A DNA stretch of 25,904 nucleotides from an uncultured Eubacterium sp. GTDB taxonomy: Bacteria; Bacillota; Clostridia; Peptostreptococcales; Anaerovoracaceae. Positions 15,275-22,511 of this stretch are shown piece by piece. The DNA lies in NCBI GenBank assembly GCA_900543485.1, contig UQRM01000030.1, forward strand, positions 1-25,904, given 5' to 3'. The notes beneath the pieces are model-generated. The model was not told the DNA's origin. It searched no databases and saw only the letters and a program-made list of their open reading frames with translations. The position numbers and the translations under genes were made by a program. Every line of letters starts with the position of its first letter. Positions within the stretch are counted from its first letter, which is position 1.

Positions 15275-15770
15275 GATTTTCCCCCTCCATATATTCAAGG
15301 ATACGAGCCTTTGCCCGATAAAAGGTCACCCGGGCCCAAGTGTCGCTTTTCCCGAAGATTTCACCGATTTTCCTGAAAGGCAGCTCGCCCATCGCCCTCA
15401 GCATGAAGACCTCTTTATACGGTTCGCTCATCTCGTGAATAAACGCATGTATCAAAAAAGCCTGCTCTTCATCTTCCACCGCATCTGTAAAGGATACGCC
15501 ATCGCTTATGCCGGATTCCTCTTCGGGCAGCGGATATTCCCGCTTGTGCTTCCGGCAATAGGAATAATAGGAATTCCTGGCTATCACAAAGAGCCACGCT
15601 CTGATGTCCTTCGTCCCGTCAAAGGAATCTATGGCTTCCACAGCTTTGACGAATGTCTCCTGCGCTATCTCTTCCGCAGTGTGTTCATCGGCTGTCAGTC
15701 CGCACAGGAAGACGAATACGTCCCTGAAATATCTGTCATAGATCTCGGTAAGCTCCAAACTTCTCACCAC
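15267..15770 (-). CDS. ECF-type RNA polymerase sigma factor
   Basis: 167 aa. Sigma region 2 is clear (FRDVFVFLCGLTADEHTAEEIAQETFVKA, then DIRAWLFVIARNSYYSYCRK), followed by an acidic linker and region 4 (MSEPYKEVFMLRAMGELPFRKIGEIFGKSDTWARVTFYRAKARI). Only regions 2 and 4 are present, as in group 4 (ECF) sigma factors. The start is one of two adjacent GTG codons (15770 or 15767); no ATG fits. The anti-sigma gene overlaps its 3' end. A promoter with an ECF-type TGTAAC-N16-CGTT pattern directly upstream suggests it transcribes its own unit. Confidence 0.92.
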   Translation of the reverse strand: MVRSLELTEIYDRYFRDVFVFLCGLTADEHTAEEIAQETFVKAVEAIDSFDGTKDIRAWLFVIARNSYYSYCRKHKREYPLPEEESGISDGVSFTDAVEDEEQAFLIHAFIHEMSEPYKEVFMLRAMGELPFRKIGEIFGKSDTWARVTFYRAKARILEYMEGENHE

Positions 15771-15783
15771 CCTTCACCTCAAT

Positions 15784-15809
15784 AACGCAGCCAGTCTGAA
15801 AACGTTACA
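15784..15809 (-). promoter_or_regulatory. Candidate ECF autoregulatory promoter
   Basis: On the minus strand TGTAAC (15804-15809) and CGTT (15784-15787) are separated by 16 bp, the spacing and style of Bacillus sigma-W/sigma-M promoters (TGAAAC-N16-CGT). It lies just before the sigma gene. The predicted transcription start would leave a leader of only about 10 nt. Confidence 0.6.
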
Positions 15810-15903
15810 GAAAATCGAAAAATTTTCACCCTTCTCTGCCCTGCCGCTTCATTATATCATCGATATCGCCTGCTTATATTTCTATATTTTTCCATGTAAA
15901 TTA

Positions 15904-15932
15904 TTGACTTTTTAGTGCGGTTGCGTTATGCT
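15904..15932 (+). promoter_or_regulatory. Sigma-A promoter for the Rpn nuclease gene
   Basis: TTGACT (15904-15909) and TATGCT (15927-15932) are separated by 17 bp, upstream of the nuclease gene on the same strand. Confidence 0.7.
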
Positions 15933-15936
15933 AATG

Positions 15937-15955
15937 GCAATATATTCCATATTGC
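15937..15955 (+). promoter_or_regulatory. Inverted repeat at the predicted start of the Rpn transcript
   Basis: GCAATAT and ATATTGC form perfect 7-bp arms around ATTCC, beginning 5 bp after the -10 box. The position suits a repressor site or a 5' hairpin in the RNA; no factor can be named. Confidence 0.45.
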
Positions 15956-15997
15956 GGCAGTGAAGGTATAAGTATATAATGAAAGGGGAAATTGGAA

Positions 15998-16909
15998 TTG
16001 GAAAAGAAAGAGCTGAAGGACCTCGACCTGCTGGACAGATTCCTGTTTGCGGAGGCTATCGAGGATCCTGAAACGATGGAATTGATATTGGAGATCATCC
16101 TGGGCAGGGAGGTCATATTAAAGCATCTGCCCCAGGCTGAAAAGGAGCAACGAAGCTTTCTGTGGAGCAAACAGGTGAAGCTGGATGTCTGGGCCAAGGA
16201 CGTGGACGATGTCGTCTATGATACAGAAGTCCAGAAACAGAACACTAAAGATTTGCCTAAGAGGAGCAGGCTGTACAGCAGCATGATAGACAGCAAGCTG
16301 CTGTTTCCCGGAACATCCGGTTACAACGCCCTCAACGATGTATATATCATCATGATAACACCTTTCGATGTGTTCGGAAAAGGGCTCTACAGATACACCT
16401 TCAGCATGAAATGTCAGGAGATGCCAGACATCGAGCTTGCGGACGGGGCCACCAGGATATTCCTCAACACGAGGGGAACGGAGCCCGATGGAGTGAGTCA
16501 TGAGCTCATCGAACTTCTGAAGTACTTTGAAGACTCTACCGATGAGACAGCAAGCAAAGCGGGAAGCAAGAGGATATCGAGACTCCACGAAAAGATTTCC
16601 GATATCAAGGCCAGTGAAGAGATCGGGGTGAAATTCATGAACGCATGGGAAGAAAAACTGCTGGACAGGCAGGAAGGGTATGATGAGGGTAAGCAGGAGG
16701 GGCTTCGAATCGGAGAAGAGAAAGGCCGCAAGGAAGGCATGGAGGCTGGCGAAAAGAAAGGTCTTCGAATCGGAGAAGAGAGAGGACTTAAAACCGGCCG
16801 GAAAGAAGAGCGCAAGGAAATCGCCGTCAGGATGAAAGCACGCGGAATGAGCCTTGAAGAAATCGCAGAGATAACAGGACTGGAGCTCTCCCAACTGGAG
16901 AAACTGTAG
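15998..16909 (+). CDS. Rpn family PD-(D/E)XK nuclease / putative transposase
   Basis: 303 aa. The N-terminal domain matches the Rpn/YhgA-like recombination-promoting nuclease group: DLDLLDRFLFAEAIEDPE, then KLDVWAKDVDDVVYDTEVQ with catalytic D63, E77 and Q79, LPKRSRLYSSMID and FGKGLYRYTF. The C-terminal tail is a run of EG/GEE/GxxxG repeats that includes a 19-bp direct DNA repeat (16703-16721 and 16763-16781), ending in a small helix (MSLEEIAEITGLELSQLEKL). The TTG at 15998 is preferred because GGGG lies 9 nt upstream; an in-frame TTG at 15992 is only 3 nt from it. It is transcribed alone with its own promoter and terminator. Related proteins cut DNA and raise RecA-independent recombination; no terminal repeats are seen here. 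Confidence 0.88.
   Translation: MEKKELKDLDLLDRFLFAEAIEDPETMELILEIILGREVILKHLPQAEKEQRSFLWSKQVKLDVWAKDVDDVVYDTEVQKQNTKDLPKRSRLYSSMIDSKLLFPGTSGYNALNDVYIIMITPFDVFGKGLYRYTFSMKCQEMPDIELADGATRIFLNTRGTEPDGVSHELIELLKYFEDSTDETASKAGSKRISRLHEKISDIKASEEIGVKFMNAWEEKLLDRQEGYDEGKQEGLRIGEEKGRKEGMEAGEKKGLRIGEERGLKTGRKEERKEIAVRMKARGMSLEEIAEITGLELSQLEKL
16703..16781 (+). repeat. 19-bp direct repeat inside the Rpn gene tail
   Basis: CTTCGAATCGGAGAAGAGA occurs at 16703-16721 and 16763-16781, exactly 60 bp (20 codons) apart. It encodes the repeated LRIGEE segment of the G/E/K-rich tail. This in-frame repeat could expand or contract by slippage or recombination. Confidence 0.9.
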
Positions 16910-16931
16910 CAGGCGCTGCGATAAATACCTG

Positions 16932-16972
16932 AAAGCCGCCCTATCGGCAAAAGCTATGATGGGGCGGCTTTT
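16932..16972 (+). terminator. Intrinsic terminator after the Rpn gene
   Basis: AAAGCCGCCC (16932-16941) pairs with GGGCGGCTTT (16962-16971) and runs into a short T tract. It lies 23 bp after the nuclease stop and just before the convergent end of the peptidase remnant, so it may serve both strands. Confidence 0.85.
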
Positions 16973-17004
16973 CAGTATACATCTAGTGTTTTTCCATCTG
17001 CTTT

Positions 17005-17409
17005 TTATCTGTACAGCTCAGCAAACTCGTTCATAGCTGCGATTTCGCGGTCCATGGCCGCCTTCAGCTGTTGCTGCTGTGCTGCGGCAGCATTTTCATA
17101 TATCGTTATCTCTTCATCGAAAGACACATCTTCACCGGCTTCCACGGCTGCCGCTTTTTCCAGCAAGGACATTGTGGCTTCACTTGTATCAGCAAATACC
17201 GAGCCCTTGCCTGTTCCCCAGAACAGATTGTCAGGGTTAGTCTCTTCGTGGAGTGTCGCAAGAGACATGTCGTTCGTCTCAGGGCTGAAATTATAATAAC
17301 CATATTCGGTCGCGCCATTTATTTGCCATGCCAGGTCGAGGGCCCCAGATGTGCCGTCTTCACTGGAGAGTTCCCCCGCTTCAAGGGCGGCCACGACTCC
17401 GTTGAACAT
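17005..17409 (-). pseudogene. C-terminal remnant of an M28 peptidase paralogue
   Basis: 134 aa. Residues GVVAALEAGELSSEDG, SGALDLAWQINGATEYGYY and DREIAAMNEFAELYR line up with the last ~130 residues of the M28 lipoprotein at 10960-13125 (GMIEALQQEELYAEDE, SGALDIAWTLNGEKDYSYY, DEEVAAMAAIEDILK). The signal peptide, PA insert and all zinc ligands are missing. The homology begins exactly where cvpA ends, and the ATG overlaps the cvpA stop (TGATG). I read this as a deletion that joined cvpA to the tail of a former peptidase gene. An AGGAGG within the cvpA end could still drive its translation, so a surviving small protein is possible. The tail lacks any export signal in its present form. Confidence 0.75.
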
Positions 17410-18047
17410 CAGGAAAATATCCCTCCTGTTATGAGCAGCAGAAGATTGTTATCATAGAGCGTCCCCGCTATGAACGAGGAATCCAGGCTGTTCGCAAGAA
17501 ATGACGAAAGTCCGCCCTGAGAAAGATTGATGACAGGAACCAGCAGCGTCAAGAACAAAAAGACAAAAATCACGCCTTTCAGCGCTCCCGCCACCAGACC
17601 CAGGTACTTGTCCCCTTTTGACAGGAGATTTTCCCTTTCCCTCCTGGCAACAGGCTGAACGACCACCCTCAATATCAGCCGTATCACGATGATCACGATA
17701 AGAAAACTGAGGACAGAAAGTATCATACCGGTTATCATGGCAACCAGTATATCGGCTGTCTCCATGGTAGTCACTGTCAATCCTCCGCTTATTATATCCG
17801 GTAATCCATCGGTCACCGACATCGCTGAGTCCGCGTACCCGTAGATCTCACCGGCGATGGTATCCGATACGGCATTCCCCAGGAAGCTGTCCCTCAGGAC
17901 TCCCGCGAGAGGATCAGTCAGAAAGAAGGCCGCCACCAGCGCTCCTATCCATCCCAACGCGTGAACGAAAGTATATATGAACCCTCTGTGCAGTCCCAAC
18001 GCCATGGGCAATATTAAAATCAACAATATTATGATGTCTAAAATCAT
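17409..18047 (-). CDS. cvpA: CvpA-family membrane protein
   Basis: 212 aa. Starts MILDIIILLILILPMALGLHRGF, the typical CvpA N-terminus, and has about four membrane helices (residues ~1-18, 27-45, 100-128 and 150-172). The family is linked to colicin V production in E. coli and to envelope or cell-division functions; its biochemical role is unsettled. GGGGAG lies 5 nt before the ATG. It ends SFIAGTLYDNNLLLLITGGIFS, close to what clostridial homologues show, but the last few residues lie at the junction with the peptidase remnant and could be altered. The conserved hypothetical at 18107 is divergent from it. Confidence 0.85.
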   Translation of the reverse strand: MILDIIILLILILPMALGLHRGFIYTFVHALGWIGALVAAFFLTDPLAGVLRDSFLGNAVSDTIAGEIYGYADSAMSVTDGLPDIISGGLTVTTMETADILVAMITGMILSVLSFLIVIIVIRLILRVVVQPVARRERENLLSKGDKYLGLVAGALKGVIFVFLFLTLLVPVINLSQGGLSSFLANSLDSSFIAGTLYDNNLLLLITGGIFS

Positions 18048-18106
18048 AGCGTCTCCCCTCTTTTCATATATTACTAGAAAAAACGGTATTAAACAAGGAG
18101 GGCACC

Positions 18107-19009
18107 ATGGATTTTACAAATATCAGCAAAAACCCCATCATGCTGAAGGAGGAAAACAAAAGGTTCGCCTTTGAGCGTGATAAGGAAATACGCGGTTACA
18201 TCAAGCTGGAGACTGACGGAGACAAAGGTCTGATGGTCGTAACGGTAGAAAACGTAAAATTCTTCCCGAGAGGCGAATATTCATATAAGCTCATCCTCAC
18301 AGGCGTGAAGAAGGAAAAGCGACACTACCACATGGTCGGCAATATTTCTCTGTCGGCTTACGGCAAGGGAGAGGGGAGCTTCCGCATAAATCCGAGAGAT
18401 CTGGATGGCCAGGGGCTCAGCCTGCGGGATTTTTCCACGGCAATCATAGCCGCCATGTCGATGGTGAACCATCGTGAGTCCCTGCATCCAGTCCTCAGCG
18501 GCGAGCTGTCCGCTCCCGGAGAAAAGAGCGCGCGCCCGGCAACGCCGAAGGACTACAGTCCATTTTATAACAGGTTCGTCCTGGAAAACTGCATAGGGCT
18601 GGCGAAGGAACAGGACAGATTCACAGATATTCTGCCCTTCGACCACGACCTGACCGGAGCCACATGGAAAAAGGTGACCGACAGCAAACTCTTTCCCATC
18701 ATCTCTCCCGGGTCCAAAGCTCCCATCGCGAAATACGGCCATTTTCTCTTCGGATGGCAGGACACCCACTACTTCCTGGGAGTTCCCGGCAGATTTTTTC
18801 CCGACGAGCAGCCTGACGGCGGAAAATCAGGCTTCACATTCTGGCAGCCCATCATGGGAATGGAAGAAAAAGCCCAGGATGGTTCTCTTCCGGTGGACGA
18901 ACGCAGAAAAGAGATATATGGTTACTGGATAGCCGCTATCAACAGGTTCAACGGCCACATCGAGGAGCTCCCTCATATCCCGGACAACTCTTCCGGACGC
19001 TCTAAGTAA
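18107..19009 (+). CDS. Conserved clostridial protein of unknown function
   Basis: 300 aa, soluble, no signal peptide. The N-terminal ~130 residues look beta-rich (RGYIKLETDGDKGLMVVTVENVKFFPRGEYSYKLILTG), followed by a Pro/Ala-rich linker. A C-terminal domain holds YGHFLFGWQDTHYFLGVPGRFFPDEQP, GFTFWQP and EIYGYWIAAINRFNGHI. I recognise the style of this C-terminal module from uncharacterised proteins of spore-forming Clostridia, but cannot name a family with certainty. AAGGAGG 5 nt before the ATG fixes the start. It is divergent from cvpA, separated by about 60 bp. No function can be assigned. Confidence 0.75.
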   Translation: MDFTNISKNPIMLKEENKRFAFERDKEIRGYIKLETDGDKGLMVVTVENVKFFPRGEYSYKLILTGVKKEKRHYHMVGNISLSAYGKGEGSFRINPRDLDGQGLSLRDFSTAIIAAMSMVNHRESLHPVLSGELSAPGEKSARPATPKDYSPFYNRFVLENCIGLAKEQDRFTDILPFDHDLTGATWKKVTDSKLFPIISPGSKAPIAKYGHFLFGWQDTHYFLGVPGRFFPDEQPDGGKSGFTFWQPIMGMEEKAQDGSLPVDERRKEIYGYWIAAINRFNGHIEELPHIPDNSSGRSK

Positions 19010-19044
19010 GACGCTCTCAGTAAACTGTAAAACTTTTCATTCAT
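18973..19044 (-). CDS. Possible small ORF with strong ribosome site
   Basis: A 23-codon frame, starting MNEKFYSLLR and ending EELSGI, directly follows GGAGGAGGGG on the minus strand, antisense to the end of the hypothetical gene at 18107. There is no recognisable product and no clear promoter. It is listed only because of the unusually strong ribosome site in an otherwise empty 180-bp gap (19010-19189). Confidence 0.2.
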   Translation of the reverse strand: MNEKFYSLLRASYLERPEELSGI

Positions 19045-19189
19045 CCCCTCCTCCGAAAAAGTTCTGTCCAAAACCACATTCCCTGTGTTTCCAATGTCTG
19101 AAGGCACTGCACCGGCATCTTTCTCCCCTTGTGCGCACGGTAAAATCCACTTGATAGAAACATCAAAGTATGATACCATTGAAAAGTAT

Positions 19190-19657
19190 ATGAGAAAGTA
19201 TATGTTTGAAGCTCTTGAGGAGGCAAAAAAGGCCGCTGCCGCAGGGGAGATCCCTGTCGGCGCCGTCATCGTCCATAACGGCCAGATCATTGGCAGAGGC
19301 CACAATGAAACCGAGACGAAGAAGGATCCTACCGCTCACGCGGAAATCCTGGCCATAAGGCAGGCCGCCCGGCATCTTGGCGGCTGGAGGCTTCCGCAAT
19401 GCGACATGTTCGTGACTGTCGAGCCATGCAGCATGTGTGCCGGAGCCATCGTATGGGCAAGGATACGCAAGCTTTACATAGGTACGATGGATCCCAAGTC
19501 CGGAGCGTGCGGCTCGGTCTTCAACATTCCTCAGGAACGCAGACTCAACCATTTCACAGAGATAGAGACCGGTCTGATGAAAGAGGAATGTTCCTCTCTG
19601 ATGAAGGACTTCTTTAAACAATTGAGAAAAAGAAAAGCGGAGGAAAAACATCAATGA
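19190..19657 (+). CDS. tadA: tRNA-specific adenosine deaminase
   Basis: 155 aa from the chosen start. Zinc cytidine-deaminase fold enzyme that converts A34 to inosine in the anticodon of tRNA-Arg(ACG). Motifs: IPVGAVIV, TAHAEILAI (zinc H50, proton-shuttle E52), VEPCSMCAGAIV (zinc C80, C83) and DPKSGACGSVF. The frame is open back to 19085, but family members begin shortly before the ALEEAKKA helix; the ATG at 19190 gives the usual length, although its ribosome site (GAAAAG) is weak and the ATG at 19202 is also possible. It overlaps the next gene by four bases (ATGA), so the two are translationally coupled. Confidence 0.93.
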   Translation: MRKYMFEALEEAKKAAAAGEIPVGAVIVHNGQIIGRGHNETETKKDPTAHAEILAIRQAARHLGGWRLPQCDMFVTVEPCSMCAGAIVWARIRKLYIGTMDPKSGACGSVFNIPQERRLNHFTEIETGLMKEECSSLMKDFFKQLRKRKAEEKHQ

Positions 19658-20601
19658 AAAGAATAGGCGCTTTATTCTGTCTGATTATTATAACGATGAC
19701 CCTGCTGGTCCCTGCCAGCTTTGCAGCCGACAGCTCAAACAGCGGCAATACCGACAGCGCCGGATTTACGATAGAATCATCGACTCCCGAAGACGGAGCT
19801 ACCGGCGTATCAGTCGAAAACCTCAGTGTAAAGATATATTTCAGCAAGGAGATGCTTCCTGAAAGCAAGAGTATCCGCCAGGCCAACGCCAAACAATTCA
19901 AACTGACCAACGCGAAAGGGAAAGAGATCCCTATCAGAGTCTACTACAGTCATAAGGAGCGTAAAGACGGCCTGATGATGGTCGTATCCGACATCGTAGA
20001 CACGGATATCCAAATACAGGGAAACACCGAATACACGCTTACCATAGGCGAAGATCTGCAAGCTACAGACGGCACCACGCTGGGCCACGAGGAGACCATA
20101 GAATTCAGGACTCTGGATCAGTCCAGATCGACAATGGTATACACCATCATGATGATAGTGATGATAGTCGGCATGATCTTCTTCAGCATGAGAAGCGCCA
20201 AGAAAGCCATGGAAAAGGAAAACGATCAGAAGCAGAAGAAGGATACGGTCAATCCGTACAAGGAAGCTAAACGGACCGGCAAATCCGTAGAGGAGATCGT
20301 CGAAAAGGATAAGAAGAAAAAAGCCAAACAGGCAGAGGCCATGGCCAAACAGAAGGCAAAGGAAGCCGAATTGGAGGCCGAGCTGGAAGCGATGGAGGCA
20401 AAGCGAAACGCTAAACAGAAGAAAGCCTCTACCAAAAAAGTATCCTCTCCGAGACCTATCTCGGCAGCCGGAAGCCAGTACAAAGTCAAGGTCGTAACGA
20501 CTCAGAGCCCTCAGAAACCGCAAAACAGGAAAGGCTCCACAAATCCTAAGAACCAGACCGGAAAACAAAAGAACGCAAAAAACAGGAACAAGAAGAAATA
20601 A
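19654..20601 (+). CDS. Ig-like domain membrane protein with Lys-rich tail
   Basis: 315 aa. A signal peptide (residues 1-25, ending ASFAAD) is followed by an SbsA/Big_5-type Ig-like domain, about residues 38-155 (STPEDGATGVSVENLSVKIYFSKEM, NTEYTLTIGEDLQATDGT, EFRTLD). One membrane helix follows (residues ~160-179, MVYTIMMIVMIVGMIFFSM), then a very basic, low-complexity tail of about 135 residues rich in K, E, A and Q, part of it probably coiled coil, ending NRNKKK. The predicted layout is Ig domain outside, Lys-rich tail inside. The start overlaps the tadA stop. Function unknown; the basic tail might bind nucleic acid or anionic lipid. Confidence 0.75.
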   Translation: MKRIGALFCLIIITMTLLVPASFAADSSNSGNTDSAGFTIESSTPEDGATGVSVENLSVKIYFSKEMLPESKSIRQANAKQFKLTNAKGKEIPIRVYYSHKERKDGLMMVVSDIVDTDIQIQGNTEYTLTIGEDLQATDGTTLGHEETIEFRTLDQSRSTMVYTIMMIVMIVGMIFFSMRSAKKAMEKENDQKQKKDTVNPYKEAKRTGKSVEEIVEKDKKKKAKQAEAMAKQKAKEAELEAELEAMEAKRNAKQKKASTKKVSSPRPISAAGSQYKVKVVTTQSPQKPQNRKGSTNPKNQTGKQKNAKNRNKKK

Positions 20602-20620
20602 AGTCGAACGACTGAATCAT

Positions 20621-20650
20621 AACAGGTGAGCCGGGGGCTCACCTGTTTTT
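20621..20650 (+). terminator. Intrinsic terminator after the Ig-like protein gene
   Basis: AACAGGTGAGCC (20621-20632) pairs perfectly with GGCTCACCTGTT (20636-20647) around a 3-nt loop and runs into a T tract. It separates the tadA unit from ispE. Confidence 0.93.
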
Positions 20651-20666
20651 AAGGGAGTCGATAATA

Positions 20667-21605
20667 TTGAAAAAAATACAGTTAAATTCCTTTGCTAAAA
20701 TAAACCTTTCGCTGGACGTCTTGGGAGTATTGGACAACGGATTCCATCTGGTCGATATGGTAATGCAGCAGATACTTCTGTGCGACGATATCCTTATCAA
20801 ATGGAAGGACGAGCCGCAGGATCAAAGTATACAGATCAATGTCTCCACCAACCGGTATTTCCTCCCTACGGACGAAAGGAACCTTGCATATAAGGCAGCT
20901 CTGCTGATGGCAGATAAATACGGTGATAATCGCTCCGGCAAGGTGACGATAGATATCAGGAAACGCATACCCGTAGCGGCCGGACTGGCGGGAGGCAGCG
21001 GCAATGCAGCGGCAGTGCTCCACGGGCTCAATATCCTCTGGGGTCTGGAGCTTTCAATGAAGGAGCTGATCGAAACGGGAGAGCAGCTGGGGTCTGACGT
21101 CCCCTTCTGCGTGATGGGACAGGCGGCGGCTGACAATACCCTGAAGCCCCGTTTCCTGGGAGATCCTCTTGCCTGCCACTGTGCGCTGGCGACCGGAACA
21201 GGTACTACGCTGAAGCCGCTGAAAAAAGGTCTGAGAAGCCATCTTGTCCTTTCAAAACCGCCGCTGAGTGTTTCAACGGCTACAGTTTACAAGGGCATCG
21301 ATTCCATGATCATAGATCGGCATCCTGACAACAACGAGCTGGTAAACGCCCTTTCCTCCGGCTCGATGAAACTGGTAAGAAAAAACATGATCAATGTTCT
21401 TGAAAATTTTACATTGACGCAGTATCCTATAGTTAAACAGACCAAGATGAAGCTGGAATCCCTGTGCGGCGCTGATAACGTTCTTATGAGCGGGAGCGGT
21501 CCCGCCGTTTTCGGCCTTTGCGAAAACATCCGTCGATCCAGACAGATATGCGACGACATGCTCAAGCTGAACAGAGAAAGTTTCTGGACCCGTACAACGT
21601 GGTGA
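20667..21605 (+). CDS. ispE: 4-diphosphocytidyl-2-C-methyl-D-erythritol kinase
   Basis: 312 aa GHMP kinase of the MEP isoprenoid pathway; phosphorylates CDP-methylerythritol at the 2-OH. Motifs: SFAKINLSLDVLG (K11 substrate/catalytic), IPVAAGLAGGSGNAAAVLHG (ATP loop), LGSDVPFC (catalytic D144) and SGSGPAVFGL near the C-terminus. The start is TTG at 20667 with AAGGGAG 9 nt upstream; no in-frame ATG precedes the conserved block. The last residues (ESFWTRTTW) look unlike the family. In the next frame the DNA reads KFLDPYNVVIKINFYF, which resembles a normal IspE end, so a single-base change near 21580 may have altered the C-terminus. The GntR gene follows closely. Confidence 0.93.
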   Translation: MKKIQLNSFAKINLSLDVLGVLDNGFHLVDMVMQQILLCDDILIKWKDEPQDQSIQINVSTNRYFLPTDERNLAYKAALLMADKYGDNRSGKVTIDIRKRIPVAAGLAGGSGNAAAVLHGLNILWGLELSMKELIETGEQLGSDVPFCVMGQAAADNTLKPRFLGDPLACHCALATGTGTTLKPLKKGLRSHLVLSKPPLSVSTATVYKGIDSMIIDRHPDNNELVNALSSGSMKLVRKNMINVLENFTLTQYPIVKQTKMKLESLCGADNVLMSGSGPAVFGLCENIRRSRQICDDMLKLNRESFWTRTTW

Positions 21606-21637
21606 TAAAAATCAATTTTTATTTCAGGTGAAAGATT

Positions 21638-22312
21638 ATGTTGAATTTTAATATCCAAAATCACAAGCCATTGAGAGAAATGGTATATGAAGAGCTGAAG
21701 ATGCAGATACTCACGGGAGCTATCGTTCCCGGCACACGAATGATGGAAGTCGATTTGGCCAACCAGATCGGTGTGAGCCGCACCCCGGTAAGAGAAGCTA
21801 TCCGGAAGCTGGAAAAAGAAGGTCTGGTAGTGATCGAGCCACGCAAAGGCGCCTACGCTTCGCAGATCTCCACGAAAGACATGGTCGAGATACTGGAAGT
21901 GCGTCAGAACATGGAAGGCCTGGCAGCCTATTTCGCGGCGTCCAGGATGCAGCCGGAGCAGCTTGAAGAGCTGAAGGAGGTCTCATCCAAATACAATACA
22001 GCCGTCACCAACGGTAATATGGAGGACATGATAAAGTACGATACACGCTTCCACCGCATTATCGTAGAATCGTGCAACAACAAGATCCTCGTTCAGATGA
22101 TAGAGCAGCTTCAGGAGCTGGTCCTCAGATTCAGATATATCTATTACGACGATTTCCGCCGAGCGGAGAACATGCCTGAGGAGCACAGGATGATATTGGA
22201 AGCAATCGAAAGAGGCGATGCCGATTCCGCACGGAATGCGGCCGATATACACATCGACCGCCTCAAAGAACTGGTCATGCAGGAAGACCTCAAACCTAAA
22301 CACGCCAAATAA
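21638..22312 (+). CDS. GntR-family regulator, FadR/FCD subgroup
   Basis: 224 aa. The N-terminal winged helix-turn-helix is clear (LREMVYEELKMQILTGAIVPG, LANQIGVSRTPVREAIRKLEKEGLV). An all-helical FCD effector domain follows, with the likely metal/ligand positions in YDTRFHRIIVESCNN, EHRMILEAIERGD and HIDRL. FCD regulators usually respond to organic acids or sugar acids. CAGGTGAAAG lies about 8 nt before the ATG. It sits 32 bp after ispE on the same strand and is probably co-transcribed; this ispE-gntR pairing is not obviously functional, so its targets may be elsewhere. Confidence 0.92.
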   Translation: MLNFNIQNHKPLREMVYEELKMQILTGAIVPGTRMMEVDLANQIGVSRTPVREAIRKLEKEGLVVIEPRKGAYASQISTKDMVEILEVRQNMEGLAAYFAASRMQPEQLEELKEVSSKYNTAVTNGNMEDMIKYDTRFHRIIVESCNNKILVQMIEQLQELVLRFRYIYYDDFRRAENMPEEHRMILEAIERGDADSARNAADIHIDRLKELVMQEDLKPKHAK

Positions 22313-22345
22313 GGCCGGAAAATCATTCTGAAGTCTTTCAGCCAT

Positions 22346-22388
22346 GCTGCACATCAGCAGGAAGCAACTGCCGATGTGCAGCTTTTTA
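22346..22388 (+). terminator. Intrinsic terminator after the GntR gene
   Basis: GCTGCACATC (22346-22355) and GATGTGCAGC (22373-22382) form a perfect 10-bp stem followed by TTTTT. It ends the ispE-gntR unit. The next ~120 bp up to 22511 must hold the promoter of the SPOCS/LysM gene; I could not fit a consensus with confidence. Confidence 0.92.
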
Positions 22389-22511
22389 ATATGCGTCTTC
22401 ACCAACAGATCCGATCTTTATACCATTTCTTCGTATCCCTGTAATATTATGCTCCCTTCCGAATATTCTTTATGAGGAACACTTTTCATAATGAGAAGGA
22501 GGTAGCAATAC

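Noticed and set aside
19146..19174. Possible promoter upstream of tadA (TATGAT at 19169-19174)
   Set aside because: No acceptable -35 box at 16-18 bp; the TTGATA nearby is too close, and part of a small TTGAT/ATCAA dyad.
22440..22505. Possible sigma-E or sigma-K promoter before the SPOCS/LysM gene
   Set aside because: GAATATT and CATAATGA resemble the two boxes, but the spacing is about 5 bp too long.
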